From: Phyllobacterium sp. T1293
Lineage (GTDB): Bacteria; Pseudomonadota; Alphaproteobacteria; Rhizobiales; Rhizobiaceae
Assembly: GCF_020731415.2 (NCBI RefSeq)
Contig: NZ_CP088275.1
Span: 372,001-436,000 of the forward strand
DNA: 64,000 nucleotides
Direction of reading: 5' to 3'
In this document: piece by piece, positions 1 to 8,851 of the stretch
Position numbering within the stretch: the stretch's first letter is position 1
Layout: each line of letters opens with the position of its first letter
Notes under the pieces: generated by a model
What the model was told of the DNA's origin: nothing
Database searches by the model: none
Seen by the model: only the letters and a program-made list of their open reading frames with translations
Made by a program: the position numbers and the translations under genes

Positions 1-57
1 TTACATAGTAACTAATGGTTTTGCCTTGGAATGATCGAACGAAGTGAGATGCGATTT

Positions 58-330
58 ATGAATACACATGAAAAACTTATAGAATCCATCGCAAAGGCGA
101 TCCATGCGCAGAAGTATACTGGCAGCCAAAGCTGGGACAGTATTCCGGATTTCGTCCGCCAAACGTATCGGGAATATGCGAAAGCCGCGCTGCCCATAGT
201 GTATAGCGTTATGCGGGACCCCACCAACGAGATGATTGATGCGGCTAACCGAGCACGGCCATCCGTGACATCGAGAACTATTCAGGCCGCCGTTGATGCC
301 TCCCCCCTGAATCCAAACGGCAAGCTCTAA
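58..330 (+). CDS. small hypothetical protein, 90 aa
   Basis: I do not recognise a named family. The protein is soluble, helical and charged, with no signal peptide or membrane segment. Its middle reads like an amphipathic helix bearing the phrase SWDSIPDFVRQTYREYAKAA, followed by RDPTNEMIDAA. From memory, similar 'REPTEAMI'-type phrases occur in small orphan and phage-associated proteins of Rhizobiales, so a mobile origin is possible but unproven. I chose the ATG at 58 over the in-frame ATG at 31 because homology-like content starts at MNTHEKLIES; neither start has a strong Shine-Dalgarno. It stands alone on the plus strand ahead of about 490 bases without genes. It is probably a real gene because its codon use looks normal and the antisense frame gives only nonsense-like protein. 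Confidence 0.5.
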   Translation: MNTHEKLIESIAKAIHAQKYTGSQSWDSIPDFVRQTYREYAKAALPIVYSVMRDPTNEMIDAANRARPSVTSRTIQAAVDASPLNPNGKL

Positions 331-822
331 TTCGCAGCAATCAGGAGAATCAGTGTTGCAATGCAGCACTTGCTCTTGCTGAAAAGCAGATTCATCCACG
401 ATACAGCCCTTTGGCTGCCATTGGCCTGTCCTCTTTATGGCTTGCGTTGATTAACGCGCGATCCATACAAGATGGCAGGCTTTTATCTGTCGTGCGCTTC
501 ATTCGTTTCTGTAAAAATATACACATCACGACAAACATCTATTATAAACGCCAGTTTTCTAACGTTTTAGTCAATATACATGTTGAAAATAATGTTCAAA
601 CCTCTCATTTGTGAAACAATTGTTTTGTATTGTATGGGATAGATAAATTTGTCTTTAAATTTCACATTAATCAAATAAGCTAAAAAACTTGGAAGACATA
701 TTTCTTTAGTTGCTATTTCTGCAAAGTTTCTCGTAATCTGGAATTCCTTGAATGTCTAAAGTTTATCATGGACTTTCGTTCTAGAAGTTGCTTGAAGGTA
801 TTTGGGTTTTTTCGGGGGAGAA
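331..822. other. gene-poor AT-rich spacer
   Basis: I see no convincing gene in these roughly 490 bases. Short frames such as 411-614 have atypical codon use and no ribosome-binding site. From about 510 to 780 the sequence becomes strongly AT-rich. This is where a promoter for the downstream AraC-type gene would be expected, but no clear -35/-10 pair stands out. No tRNA or repeat was recognised. Confidence 0.5.
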
Positions 823-1814
823 ATGTATAAAAATCCTATGGAACGTTCTGAATACAGATCTCTTTCGAGTTCAAGTGACGACATATCCAGTAACATTGAG
901 AAGATTGATGATAACTGGCGCTGGTCTAGTTTCCCGGATGAGCAGGGCCGTTATGGATTCAAGCGTCAAATATGCACCTTACAGCAAACATCTATTGTGT
1001 ATGGCGAGACAAGCGGCCGTCTTGAAGTTGTTTCAAATGGTGTAGGCGCAACATTGAGCTTCGTTTTTATGCTCAAAGGCGCGATTGATCTTATCGATAC
1101 AAAAAACCGGAAAGTACAAAATATTGCCGCTGGAAGCGCAACCAGTGTGTTTGATCGACCTGGCGTCAAGGCAAAATTTTATCCCGGCAGCACCTGGGTG
1201 ACATATCTTGTACCGGTACCGACCCTGCGTGAACATTTTGAACGGTTGATGCGGCGGCCATACTTTCAGGAACTGGCATTCTCGCCGTTGCACGATTTCC
1301 GTACCGGTAGCGCTTCTGCGCTCTATCAGACGCTTTGCTATGTCAGCGAAGACATTGCTGCAGCTACCAGTTCCGGGCGGGAAGTTCTCGCTGGCGTATA
1401 TGAACGGTTGTTGCTTGCCAAACTGTTCATGACCAAGCCTGACAATGTCAGCGCATTGAACAATCAATCCTCACGTAGAATTTCGCCCCGCTATCTGCAG
1501 AGTGCGGAAGCATTCATGCGAGAAAACATTCATAATTCGATAACGCTCGATGACATTGCGGCCGCCGCCGGATGCAGTTCGCGTGCCCTGCAACGTATGT
1601 TCAAGGAATATCGTGACACCAGCCCCATGCACATTCTGTGCGAATACAGATTGTCGGCGGCACATGATGCAATCGTCAGCGGCAGTGCCCGGAACGTAAC
1701 TGATCTGGCCATGCATCTTCAGTTTTCAAATCCCGGCGCTTCTCGTCCCTGTACCGGAATGCATATGGAATGAGTCCATCGGCAATGATGAGATTCCATG
1801 AAAAGAGCGCGTAA
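823..1814 (+). pseudogene. AraC-family transcriptional regulator, frameshifted near the C-terminus
   Basis: This is a cytoplasmic DNA-binding regulator. An N-terminal cupin-like AraC ligand domain (about residues 30-200) is followed by a C-terminal double helix-turn-helix (about 220-315) with RYLQSAEAFMRENI, SITLDDIAAAAGCSSRALQR and NVTDLAMHLQFSNPG. After FSNPG the reading frame ends in an abnormal tail and stops at 1773. Restoring one base in the C/G run at about 1733-1738 gives the expected family ending GRFSSLYRNAYGMSPSAMM and a stop at 1812-1814. The gene therefore carries a one-base deletion, real or from sequencing. The ATG at 823 follows GGGGGAG closely; an upstream TTG at 802 is the alternative. 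The export-protein gene begins four bases after the restored stop, so this regulator may control the capsule locus; that role is inferred from position only. Confidence 0.8.
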
Positions 1815-1817
1815 GAC

Positions 1818-3080
1818 ATGCTGAGAATGCGAGTTGGACTTTCACTCCCGATAGACGCGGTGCCACAGTATCTCCTTTTCCGGCATATTGGACCAAAGAG
1901 ATCAGTCTCGGCAGGATTGCTTATTTCAACGGCGATTGCACTCTCTCTGTCGGGCTGCGCCCTCCCCAGTTCCGGCCCTTCAGCAAAGCAGGTTATTGAG
2001 CAACGGAAAACCGAGACCCGCACCAATTATGCGATGGTTGATGTCAATGATGCCGTTCTTTCTTATGCGGCGACACGTCCTCGCGAGAGCCTGATCAATC
2101 GCTTTGGTGCAGGACCACGAACAAGCGATCTGCGTATTGCTGTCGGTGACGTGGTTGGTGTCAATCTTTGGGAAGCCCCTCCCGGCAGTCTCTTTGGTGG
2201 CAGCATCACATCATCTGGTCTGCAACAGTCGACCGGCGGATCAACGGCCATCCCCCCGCAAACGGTTTCGGGGGACCGCACCATTGCCGTTCCCTACGCA
2301 GGACGCATTACGGTAGCAGGCCGGACACCTTCAGAAGTAGAGCGCCAGATCGCAGCAGCACTTGAAGGCAAAGCCGTGCAGCCTCAGGCTCTCGTGACAA
2401 TCCAGAGAAGTACGGCAAACTCAGTGACAGTGACAGGAGAGGTCGCTTCTGGCGCACGTATTTCCCTATCAGGCGCGGGAGAGCGTGTGCTGGATGCCAT
2501 CGCCTCTTCCGGCGGTATCAGGGCGGCGGCAAGTGAGAGCATCATCAGGCTGACACGCAATGGTACCACAGCCCGCATTCCCTTTGATGTGCTTATCGAA
2601 AATCCCGCGGAGAATATCCGGCTAAAATCCGGGGACCTCATTACCGTTGTGCGTGAACCGCGCACTATCCTCGTGCTGGGTGCCGCCGGTCGCAACGCTG
2701 AAATTCCATTTGAAGCGTCCCGTATCTCGATGGCTGACGCACTTGCGAAAGCGGCAGGCCTGAATGACAATCGCGCCGACGCCAATGGCGTTTTCGTCTT
2801 GCGCTATGAACTCTCATCTGTCGCGCGCAGGTTCCTTGCTGCGGGCAATCCACTGCTCAACTCCGGTGAGTATGTTCCTGTCGTTTATCGCTTCAACATG
2901 AAGGACACGAGCACATTACTGGCCATGCAACGCTTTGAGATGCAGCCCCGCGATGTCATTTATATTGCCAATGCTTCCGGCGCCGAATGGCAAAAAGTTA
3001 TGGCAATCTTCCAGGGCATCGCTTCGCCTGCCATGTCGGCCACATCAATAGGTATAAGTGCAGCGGCTGCAGGGCGATAA
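1818..3080 (+). CDS. capsule polysaccharide export outer-membrane lipoprotein (KpsD/CtrA/BexD-like OPX protein)
   Basis: This 420-aa protein should form the periplasmic/outer-membrane exit channel for the capsule, working with the KpsE-like and KpsM/T-like proteins encoded further along. The N-terminus has a hydrophobic segment ending in the lipobox LSLSGC (Cys at about residue 47), so it is probably a lipoprotein; about 25 residues precede the hydrophobic core, so the true start may lie inside the ATG at 1818. The polysaccharide-export domain spans about residues 95-190 (DLRIAVGDVVGVNLWEAP, then IAVPYAGRITVAGRTPSEVE). Two SLBB-type beta-grasp repeats follow (SVTVTGEVASGARISL, and ILVLGAAGRNAEIPFE). 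The fold order and length fit the OPX family. It lies directly downstream of the AraC-type gene and upstream of an FkbM methyltransferase. Confidence 0.88.
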   Translation: MLRMRVGLSLPIDAVPQYLLFRHIGPKRSVSAGLLISTAIALSLSGCALPSSGPSAKQVIEQRKTETRTNYAMVDVNDAVLSYAATRPRESLINRFGAGPRTSDLRIAVGDVVGVNLWEAPPGSLFGGSITSSGLQQSTGGSTAIPPQTVSGDRTIAVPYAGRITVAGRTPSEVERQIAAALEGKAVQPQALVTIQRSTANSVTVTGEVASGARISLSGAGERVLDAIASSGGIRAAASESIIRLTRNGTTARIPFDVLIENPAENIRLKSGDLITVVREPRTILVLGAAGRNAEIPFEASRISMADALAKAAGLNDNRADANGVFVLRYELSSVARRFLAAGNPLLNSGEYVPVVYRFNMKDTSTLLAMQRFEMQPRDVIYIANASGAEWQKVMAIFQGIASPAMSATSIGISAAAAGR

Positions 3081-3193
3081 ACCATAATTAAGGAGATTAC
3101 ATTCTAAGCATCCGTCTTGTGGGATACTAACATAACTGAAACTATCACTGTCCTATGCTTCCTGTTTAGGAACAGCTCTAGTGAGAATGCATC

Positions 3194-4057
3194 ATGCCAT
3201 CCCAGTCGTTGCTCCATCTCCACGAGATTGCAAATTTCAAGCGCCAAGACCTGGAAATAGCGGTTCAAAATCTCGCACACAGTGCATATCTGGGCGATTA
3301 TACTGCGATTGTACGTATCCTCGGGCGTTACAAATTTTACATTGATACCCGCGATCGTGGTTTCGGATCACATCTTCTTCTGGACGGCTACTGGGAAATC
3401 TGGCTGACGCAATTTTGCGCACGCAACATTCAGGCGGGAATGGTCGTTGTCGATGTAGGCGCCAATTTCGGTTATTATTCCGTCCTGCTCGCGGAACTTG
3501 TTGGCGCTACGGGAAAGCTCATAGCGGTTGAGCCTAACCCGCATGCCATGGACTTTTTGAAACGCAGCATCGATCTCAATGGCTTTTTACGCCGGACACA
3601 TTTCGAGCAAAGCATTCTCAGCGATGAAAGAACAGGTGCCGCACCTTTGTTCGTGCCGCATCACGAGCCAAAAAATGCAACAGTTGTGGAACCTCACTTT
3701 GTTGCGAACCCGTTGATTGGTTCCATCATTGATGTTCCGGTGACGACAGTCGACCAGCTCTGTAAATCATATGATCGCGTCGACTTCATCAAGATTGATG
3801 CGGAAGGTGCCGAACAGCGTATTTTCGGTGCCATGGAAGAAACTATAGCCCGCCACAAACCGATGATCGTGGTGGAGTTCAATGTCGAGAGGTACGCAAA
3901 CAGTGAGGAATTCATCAGCCGGTTGACAGCTGTATATGGCACATTGCGCCGACTGGATTTCAAGGGGAAAACACATATCGTGTCACCTCAGGAGCTTCTT
4001 ACAAAAAACGTTGGCGAGGACTGGCTGCTTGTAGTCTCGGCACAGGAGCCGACGTGA
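3194..4057 (+). CDS. FkbM-family SAM-dependent methyltransferase
   Basis: The 287-aa protein carries the FkbM methyltransferase domain at about residues 80-250. Motif I is VVDVGANFGYYSVLLAE and binds S-adenosylmethionine; the acidic strand-2 end is LIAVEPNPHAMDF; the late motif FIKIDAEGAEQRIFGAM is typical of FkbM. Such enzymes O-methylate sugars or polyketides. In a capsule locus a sugar hydroxyl of the repeat unit is the likely target, but that is inference. The first 75 residues are helical and family-unspecific. The ATG at 3194 comes after a weak Shine-Dalgarno. A second FkbM enzyme lies at the far end of the locus (23215-24222). Confidence 0.85.
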   Translation: MPSQSLLHLHEIANFKRQDLEIAVQNLAHSAYLGDYTAIVRILGRYKFYIDTRDRGFGSHLLLDGYWEIWLTQFCARNIQAGMVVVDVGANFGYYSVLLAELVGATGKLIAVEPNPHAMDFLKRSIDLNGFLRRTHFEQSILSDERTGAAPLFVPHHEPKNATVVEPHFVANPLIGSIIDVPVTTVDQLCKSYDRVDFIKIDAEGAEQRIFGAMEETIARHKPMIVVEFNVERYANSEEFISRLTAVYGTLRRLDFKGKTHIVSPQELLTKNVGEDWLLVVSAQEPT

Positions 4058-4111
4058 GCTGGGAATTTCACACGTGAACGACTTAATGCCCTTATCCCGA
4101 AAGGAAGCCCG

Positions 4112-5443
4112 TTGGTAAAAACCATATTGTATGATGGTCTGAATCTATCCATGCAAAAGGGAACCGGCGTTGCCACTTACACCCGCGGCCTGATTCAAAC
4201 CGCACGCGAACTTGAATACAAGACCGGCATCATTCATTCCGTTCAGGGAAAACTCCCGAAAGACCCGGCGCTTAGGGAAGTGGTCCTCTTTGATGACAAT
4301 GCAAACCGAAAACTTACGCCTGTTGCATTTGGGCGACGCTGGATGCGTCGGCGCATTGCGGCGCCAATGGGTGTCACCCCAACACCCATACCGCTAACGG
4401 GCACGGTGATTGTAAAGTCATTGCAGGGAAATCTGATGGGATCAGAATTTCTCTATGCAAATAACGACCTTTTTGCCCTCGCCCGCCATCACTTCAAGGC
4501 CTTCGGGAAAAGCCTGCCGCTTTCGTTCGACAAGGCCCCGGATCTTCTTCATTGCACCTATCCATTACCACTCAGGGCGCGCAAAGGCCTGAATATCTGC
4601 ACCATTCACGATCTCGTACCCCTGCGCCTGCCCTACCTGACAGAAGACAATAAACGATATCATTACAAGCTTCTGCGGCATCTGACAAAATCGGCAGACC
4701 ACATCGTTACGGTCTCCGAAACATCCAAACGGGACATCGTCAAGATTCTTGGTGTCGATGAAAAACGTGTCACCAATACATATCAATCCGTCCACGTGCC
4801 GCTCGATTTACGCGATAAGCCTGAGGATGTGGCAGCGGATGAAATTGCAGGTATTTTCAATCTCGACTGGAAAAAATATTTTCTGTTTTTTGGAGCTTTT
4901 GAACCAAAGAAAAATCTCTCGCGACTGGTAGAGGCTTATCTTTCAGCCAAGGTTGATCTGCCGTTGATCATCGTTGGCGCCCCCGGCTGGAAGGGCGATC
5001 AGACCCAGCTTTTGATCGACGACGAGCGGTTTCGCTTCTATGCACAGACTGAAAACCGGATTGTCCCCGGCCGCCGCATCCATCGCTTTGATTTTGTGTC
5101 CTATTCTCTTCTCATCAGTCTGGTACGCGGCGCGCGTGCGGTTCTCTTTCCTTCCTTGTATGAGGGCTTCGGGCTTCCCGTCCTTGAATCGATGCAGCTC
5201 GGAACGCCGGTTCTGACGTCCACCGAAGGATCTGTCCCCGAAATTGCCGGCGATGCCGCCCTGCTGATTGATCCCTATGACACAGATTCTTTGCGCAATG
5301 CCGTTAAAGCACTTGCCCGCGACAGCGATCTTTGTGACCATCTCGCTACATTGGGGCCGAAACAGGCTGAACTTTTTTCGCCGGCGCGCTACTCTCAGGC
5401 TGTCAATTCTCTTTATGACGGCCTCTTCAATGGAGGAGTGTAA
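4112..5443 (+). CDS. GT4-family glycosyltransferase (group 1)
   Basis: The 443-aa protein is a GT-B fold retaining glycosyltransferase, presumably cytoplasmic and adding a sugar to the capsule chain. The N-terminal acceptor-side domain includes LNICTIHDLVPLRLPYL and VTVSETSKRDIVKILG. The C-terminal nucleotide-sugar domain has FLFFGAFEPKKNLSRLVEA, then the signature PSLYEGFGLPVLESMQLGTP with the conserved E-x7-E pair, and TEGSVPEIAGDAALLIDPYD. It starts at TTG 4112, preceded by AAGGAAG about five bases upstream. The neighbour at 5452 begins eight bases after its stop, so the two are probably co-transcribed. Sugar donor and linkage cannot be read from the sequence. Confidence 0.88.
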   Translation: MVKTILYDGLNLSMQKGTGVATYTRGLIQTARELEYKTGIIHSVQGKLPKDPALREVVLFDDNANRKLTPVAFGRRWMRRRIAAPMGVTPTPIPLTGTVIVKSLQGNLMGSEFLYANNDLFALARHHFKAFGKSLPLSFDKAPDLLHCTYPLPLRARKGLNICTIHDLVPLRLPYLTEDNKRYHYKLLRHLTKSADHIVTVSETSKRDIVKILGVDEKRVTNTYQSVHVPLDLRDKPEDVAADEIAGIFNLDWKKYFLFFGAFEPKKNLSRLVEAYLSAKVDLPLIIVGAPGWKGDQTQLLIDDERFRFYAQTENRIVPGRRIHRFDFVSYSLLISLVRGARAVLFPSLYEGFGLPVLESMQLGTPVLTSTEGSVPEIAGDAALLIDPYDTDSLRNAVKALARDSDLCDHLATLGPKQAELFSPARYSQAVNSLYDGLFNGGV

Positions 5444-5451
5444 ATATACCG

Positions 5452-6600
5452 ATGACTCTTCTGGTCGCGTTGGGGATGCCAGGTATCATGTCGTTCTGGG
5501 GCAATTTTGCCCTCAGCGTCATCGCAAGCGAAGTGTTCGACGATCATTGCATGTTCCATGTGGAAACGCTGGAAGACATCCAAAATGCGTGGAAGAACCG
5601 CACCAGTGAGAATGTCATTATAACATCGCACTATCTGGATGCCGGATTGTCAGCATTTTTATTGAAAACAAATGCCCCTTATGTGGTTTTCAGCGAAAAC
5701 GCGGTCGATTCCGTTTCCTATCTCGCTCGCCAGCTTGCGCGGGAGGACATTGGACTTATCCGCTCAGTATCCGCGAGTATTGCGTGCATCTCCCAAGTGC
5801 GCGCGCATCCCTTCCTGATTAATTTGGATCGCGAGAAGCTCGGTGCAGTTCCAATTCATCGTATAATAGCCCAGATATGCCGCCAGCTTCGTATTTCCCT
5901 GACGTCATCAGCTATGGTGCGGTGTCTGAAGCAACTCGGCATGGACAATGTGGATTCGGCAACACAAGTTGACCAGATACCGACCTTGGAAAAATCAGCC
6001 CAAATCAATCCTTTTTATGCGACTCCCGGAGCAAATCCGACAAATGTATCGGAAAATCTACTGGAGATTGCCCGAAGTGTCGTTCAACCGTTCGATGGCA
6101 AATTGATAAAGGATCAGGTTTCGTCACTGACATGGCCCCAGGAGAGCTTCCTGCTGGCGGACAAAGGGGGGGAGCCTTCCGAGGGCGAGATTGAACTTGT
6201 CGGCCGGGCGCGCTGCCTGGTCTACGGCCCCTATTTTCACCTTCCTTCAGGTGAATGGAACGCCAAGTTTTCCCTCGGTATTGAGCATAATGTTTACGGA
6301 CAAATCTTCACGATTGAGGTCCATAGTGATGGGCTGTTGAGCAAAATTCGCGTGAAACCGTCAGGAACTGGTTCCTTTGCCGCTGAAGCGGCGTTCCATA
6401 TCGATAGCCCGAAGACTCCAATCGAAATTCGCCTCTTTACGGATAGTGGCTCTATCGAAGGTTCGATTGCCTATTGGTCTGTCGAATTAAGCCCTATCGA
6501 TTTGAGCACACCTGATTCTGAACACGCTACAGATGTGGCTTTGGAACACGATCAAGATGCGATAGCAACGTCTAAAGAAACCGTTAACTACCCAGAATGA
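5452..6600 (+). CDS. hypothetical capsule-locus protein with a C-terminal beta-sandwich-like domain
   Basis: I do not recognise a family for this 382-aa protein. The N-terminal half (about 1-150) looks alpha/beta and cytoplasmic, with strands such as ENVIITSHYLDAGL and APYVVFSENAVDSVSYL; it recalls a nucleotide- or donor-binding fold but shows no known motif. The C-terminal part (about 255-350) is predicted all-beta: VYGPYFHLPSGEWNAKFSL, IFTIEVHSDG, and PIEIRLFTDSG. This pattern resembles the C-terminal domain of the protein at 11151-12128, which has GPKRSLQAGSWRVQIDL. Both could be carbohydrate-recognising modules. The gene follows the GT4 gene by eight bases. The tail after residue 355 is acidic and disordered. 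Function unknown; a role in capsule modification is inferred from position. Confidence 0.7.
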   Translation: MTLLVALGMPGIMSFWGNFALSVIASEVFDDHCMFHVETLEDIQNAWKNRTSENVIITSHYLDAGLSAFLLKTNAPYVVFSENAVDSVSYLARQLAREDIGLIRSVSASIACISQVRAHPFLINLDREKLGAVPIHRIIAQICRQLRISLTSSAMVRCLKQLGMDNVDSATQVDQIPTLEKSAQINPFYATPGANPTNVSENLLEIARSVVQPFDGKLIKDQVSSLTWPQESFLLADKGGEPSEGEIELVGRARCLVYGPYFHLPSGEWNAKFSLGIEHNVYGQIFTIEVHSDGLLSKIRVKPSGTGSFAAEAAFHIDSPKTPIEIRLFTDSGSIEGSIAYWSVELSPIDLSTPDSEHATDVALEHDQDAIATSKETVNYPE

Positions 6601-6748
6601 TGTAGCTTTCGCCAATGCAATACATAATACGCCACACATAGACATTCAGCGACTATATTTAGGTATTTCTCGATAATTAAAGTATATCCAGTATATATAT
6701 TCTATGTCACTCTTCCCTTTGAAAGTTGGTCTTTTTAAGGTGGAAGTC

Positions 6749-7453
6749 ATGCAGAAATTTGGTGCTATCGGTTTGTTCCTCGCAGCTACAGTATTGGCGG
6801 GCAATGCCTACGCTGCAGATGCTGTCAGCGATACCGCTCCTCCAGAAGCAGTGTTCACGGAACCAGCATTTACCTGGACAGGTTTTTATGCGGGTGTGAA
6901 CGCTGGCTATGGCTTCGCTGGCGATGACCGTGTCGGCCTACGCAGTGGCGGTGTATTCCTTGGCAACATCGGCAAGCTGGAAAACAGCGGCTTCCTTGGC
7001 GGCGCGCAGATCGGTTATAACTACCAGATGAACAATTTCGTTCTCGGCCTCGAAGCAGATTTCCAGGGTGCCGATATCAATGATGATCTATCGACGCGAT
7101 TCCTGGGATCTGACGTTGACGCCCATTCAAAGATTAACTGGTTTGGAACGGTTCGGCCGCGCCTTGGCTACGCATGGGATCGCACGATGATCTACGGCAC
7201 AGGCGGTCTTGCATTTGGCAACGTCAAATATTCGGTTGATGTCGATGGCGTGAACTACATCGATGAAAGCAAGACACGGGCAGGCTGGGTTGCTGGCGCT
7301 GGCGTGGAACATGCCTTTACGGATCACCTGACTGCCAAGCTTGAATATCAGTACATCAACCTGGGCAGCCGCACTGTTGGAGACAATGTGCTGTCTACCG
7401 AGGCGACGTCTGACTTCCACAGCGTTCGCGTCGGCCTGAACTACAAGTTCTGA
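6749..7453 (+). CDS. Omp25/Omp31-type outer-membrane beta-barrel protein
   Basis: The 234-aa product has a clean Sec signal peptide (FGAIGLFLAATVLAGNAYA, cleaved before ADAV), which supports the ATG at 6749 over the upstream in-frame ATG at 6704; AAGGTGGAAG precedes 6749. The mature part is a small eight-stranded beta-barrel of the OMP_b-brl family: FTWTGFYAGVNAGYGFAGD near the N-terminus, alternating aromatic/glycine strands, and a terminal strand SVRVGLNYKF ending in phenylalanine as needed for Bam assembly. Proteins of this group are the major Omp25/Omp31 surface proteins of Brucella and relatives, with structural or adhesive roles. It is flanked by AT-rich spacers, so probably has its own promoter. 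The Hint-domain gene follows after 58 bases. Confidence 0.88.
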   Translation: MQKFGAIGLFLAATVLAGNAYAADAVSDTAPPEAVFTEPAFTWTGFYAGVNAGYGFAGDDRVGLRSGGVFLGNIGKLENSGFLGGAQIGYNYQMNNFVLGLEADFQGADINDDLSTRFLGSDVDAHSKINWFGTVRPRLGYAWDRTMIYGTGGLAFGNVKYSVDVDGVNYIDESKTRAGWVAGAGVEHAFTDHLTAKLEYQYINLGSRTVGDNVLSTEATSDFHSVRVGLNYKF

Positions 7454-7511
7454 CAACGTATTCTAGAGATACAAGAATAAACACTCAGCTCTTAACAGAG
7501 AGGGATTTGCT

Positions 7512-8693
7512 ATGGCCTTGCTAAATGTTCAGCTTCTTCAAAACCAAACGACAACGATTAATTCTGGCAACGCGACCAATGGTGATACGGTAAACCTCGG
7601 TCTGGTTTCCAGTGCTACTTTGATTGTTGATGGGGTTGACGTTAATATTACCTCGTTCGCAGGTGTAACAGGTATTACAAGCACCAGCTTTCAGGTAATC
7701 AACGGCGCCGACCTTACCGTGGATGCACAACTTGCGGCTATCGGTGCCGGTTCAACTTTCAATTACAACGTCGGCGCAGGCAGTTCTCTTACAATCAATG
7801 CTGCGGCAGTGAGTGTCGATGTCCTCCAGACAACTACCGTGGATTTCCTCGGATCAACTGGCACCGGACATTTCACTTACATTCCACCAACACTCAACCT
7901 TTCGTTGAGCTCCACGCCAAGCATTGTTAACGCCAGTGCAGGCGATCAAGTAACCGTAACGGGGGCAGGCTCCGTGACCCAAGCTGGCAATGTCATTACA
8001 TTCCACGGCGGTCCATTGAACCTTTTGACACTGGCAACCTATACAATTCCTGCCGGTGCAACATACACATTCAACAATGCCAACGACACCATCACGTTCG
8101 TCACTCCTTGCTTCGTTCGCGGAACAATGATTGCAACACCTGAAGGTGAAGTGCCGGTAGAATATCTAAAAGAGGGCGATCTTATCCTTAGCCTGAATAA
8201 TGGCACTGTAGCAGTCACATGGACAGGCAGCCGCAGACTTGACCCCAAGGCAATGGACAAACCGCGTGATGAGCTACCTGTGCGTATCCGTGCTGGTGCT
8301 ATAGCAGAGAATGTTCCTCATCGGGATCTCTTCGTCTCTCCGGATCACTGCATGTTTATCGATGGATCACTCATCCCTGCAAAGCTCCTGATAAATGGCA
8401 CAACCATTACGCAGGAGATCATTCTTAGCCCAATCGACTATTTCCACGTTGAGCTCGAAGAACATGATGTGATTTGGGCAGAAGGTGCTCAAGCCGAAAC
8501 TTATCTGGATCTCGGAAACAGAAATGTATTCCTGGAGCCCGGTGTTCTGCAGTTTACTTCGGTAAAAGCGAAGGAAGCTAAGGCTTGCTATCCTCTTGCT
8601 TATTGGGGGCCTGCGGTCGACAGCGCACGCGCACTTCTCGCAGAACGCGAAGTTGCTCTTGGATATAATACAGACGAAGCAAAAGCGTCTTAA
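7512..8693 (+). CDS. Hint-domain (Hedgehog/intein-like) surface protein
   Basis: The 393-aa protein begins with about 190 residues of Ser/Thr/Val/Asn-rich beta-strand sequence without a classical signal peptide (for example SATLIVDGVDVNITSFAGVT), reminiscent of secreted repeat or adhesin-like proteins. A Hint_2-type domain starts at Cys200 in CFVRGTMIATPEGEVPVEYL and continues through DLILSLNNGTVAVTWTG, the SPDHCMFIDG block and DYFHVELEEHDVIWAEG. Hint domains cleave the peptide bond before their first Cys, so the N-terminal part may be released or attached to an acceptor. About 60 residues follow the domain. The ATG at 7512 has AGAGAGGG upstream. A hairpin terminator follows. Export route (type I is common for Hint_2 proteins) and partner are unknown. 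Confidence 0.85.
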   Translation: MALLNVQLLQNQTTTINSGNATNGDTVNLGLVSSATLIVDGVDVNITSFAGVTGITSTSFQVINGADLTVDAQLAAIGAGSTFNYNVGAGSSLTINAAAVSVDVLQTTTVDFLGSTGTGHFTYIPPTLNLSLSSTPSIVNASAGDQVTVTGAGSVTQAGNVITFHGGPLNLLTLATYTIPAGATYTFNNANDTITFVTPCFVRGTMIATPEGEVPVEYLKEGDLILSLNNGTVAVTWTGSRRLDPKAMDKPRDELPVRIRAGAIAENVPHRDLFVSPDHCMFIDGSLIPAKLLINGTTITQEIILSPIDYFHVELEEHDVIWAEGAQAETYLDLGNRNVFLEPGVLQFTSVKAKEAKACYPLAYWGPAVDSARALLAEREVALGYNTDEAKAS

Positions 8694-8706
8694 TATTGAA
8701 ACATAG

Positions 8707-8746
8707 TATAGGCCGCGCCTGAATATCCAGGTGCGGTCTATAATTT
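8707..8746 (+). terminator. rho-independent terminator after the Hint gene
   Basis: An inverted repeat with arms TATAGGCCGCGCCTG (8707-8721) and CAGGTGCGGTCTATA (8728-8742) encloses a six-base loop and runs into TTTTA. It sits just after the stop codon at 8693. Two or three arm positions are mismatched or G:U-paired. Confidence 0.75.
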
Positions 8747-8851
8747 TAACCATTCACAATAATAATCTCTCGTTAAGATAATATATATCCCATTTACAAA
8801 TCACCCTTTTCAGTATGAAATCGTTTTTATAAATGCTTTGGAGAGCAATGA

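Noticed and set aside
1-399. Open frame of 132 aa on the minus strand at the left edge
   Set aside because: Its protein looks like reverse-strand noise (Cys/Trp/His-rich, no domain), and it overlaps the better plus-strand gene at 58-330.
411-614. 67-aa plus-strand frame in the spacer
   Set aside because: No ribosome-binding site, AT-rich tail, and no recognisable sequence.
8109-8500. Possible splicing intein in the Hint protein
   Set aside because: The Hint domain is at the C-terminal end with no C-extein belonging to a known host protein and no clear His-Asn plus Cys/Ser/Thr junction, so cleavage rather than splicing is expected.
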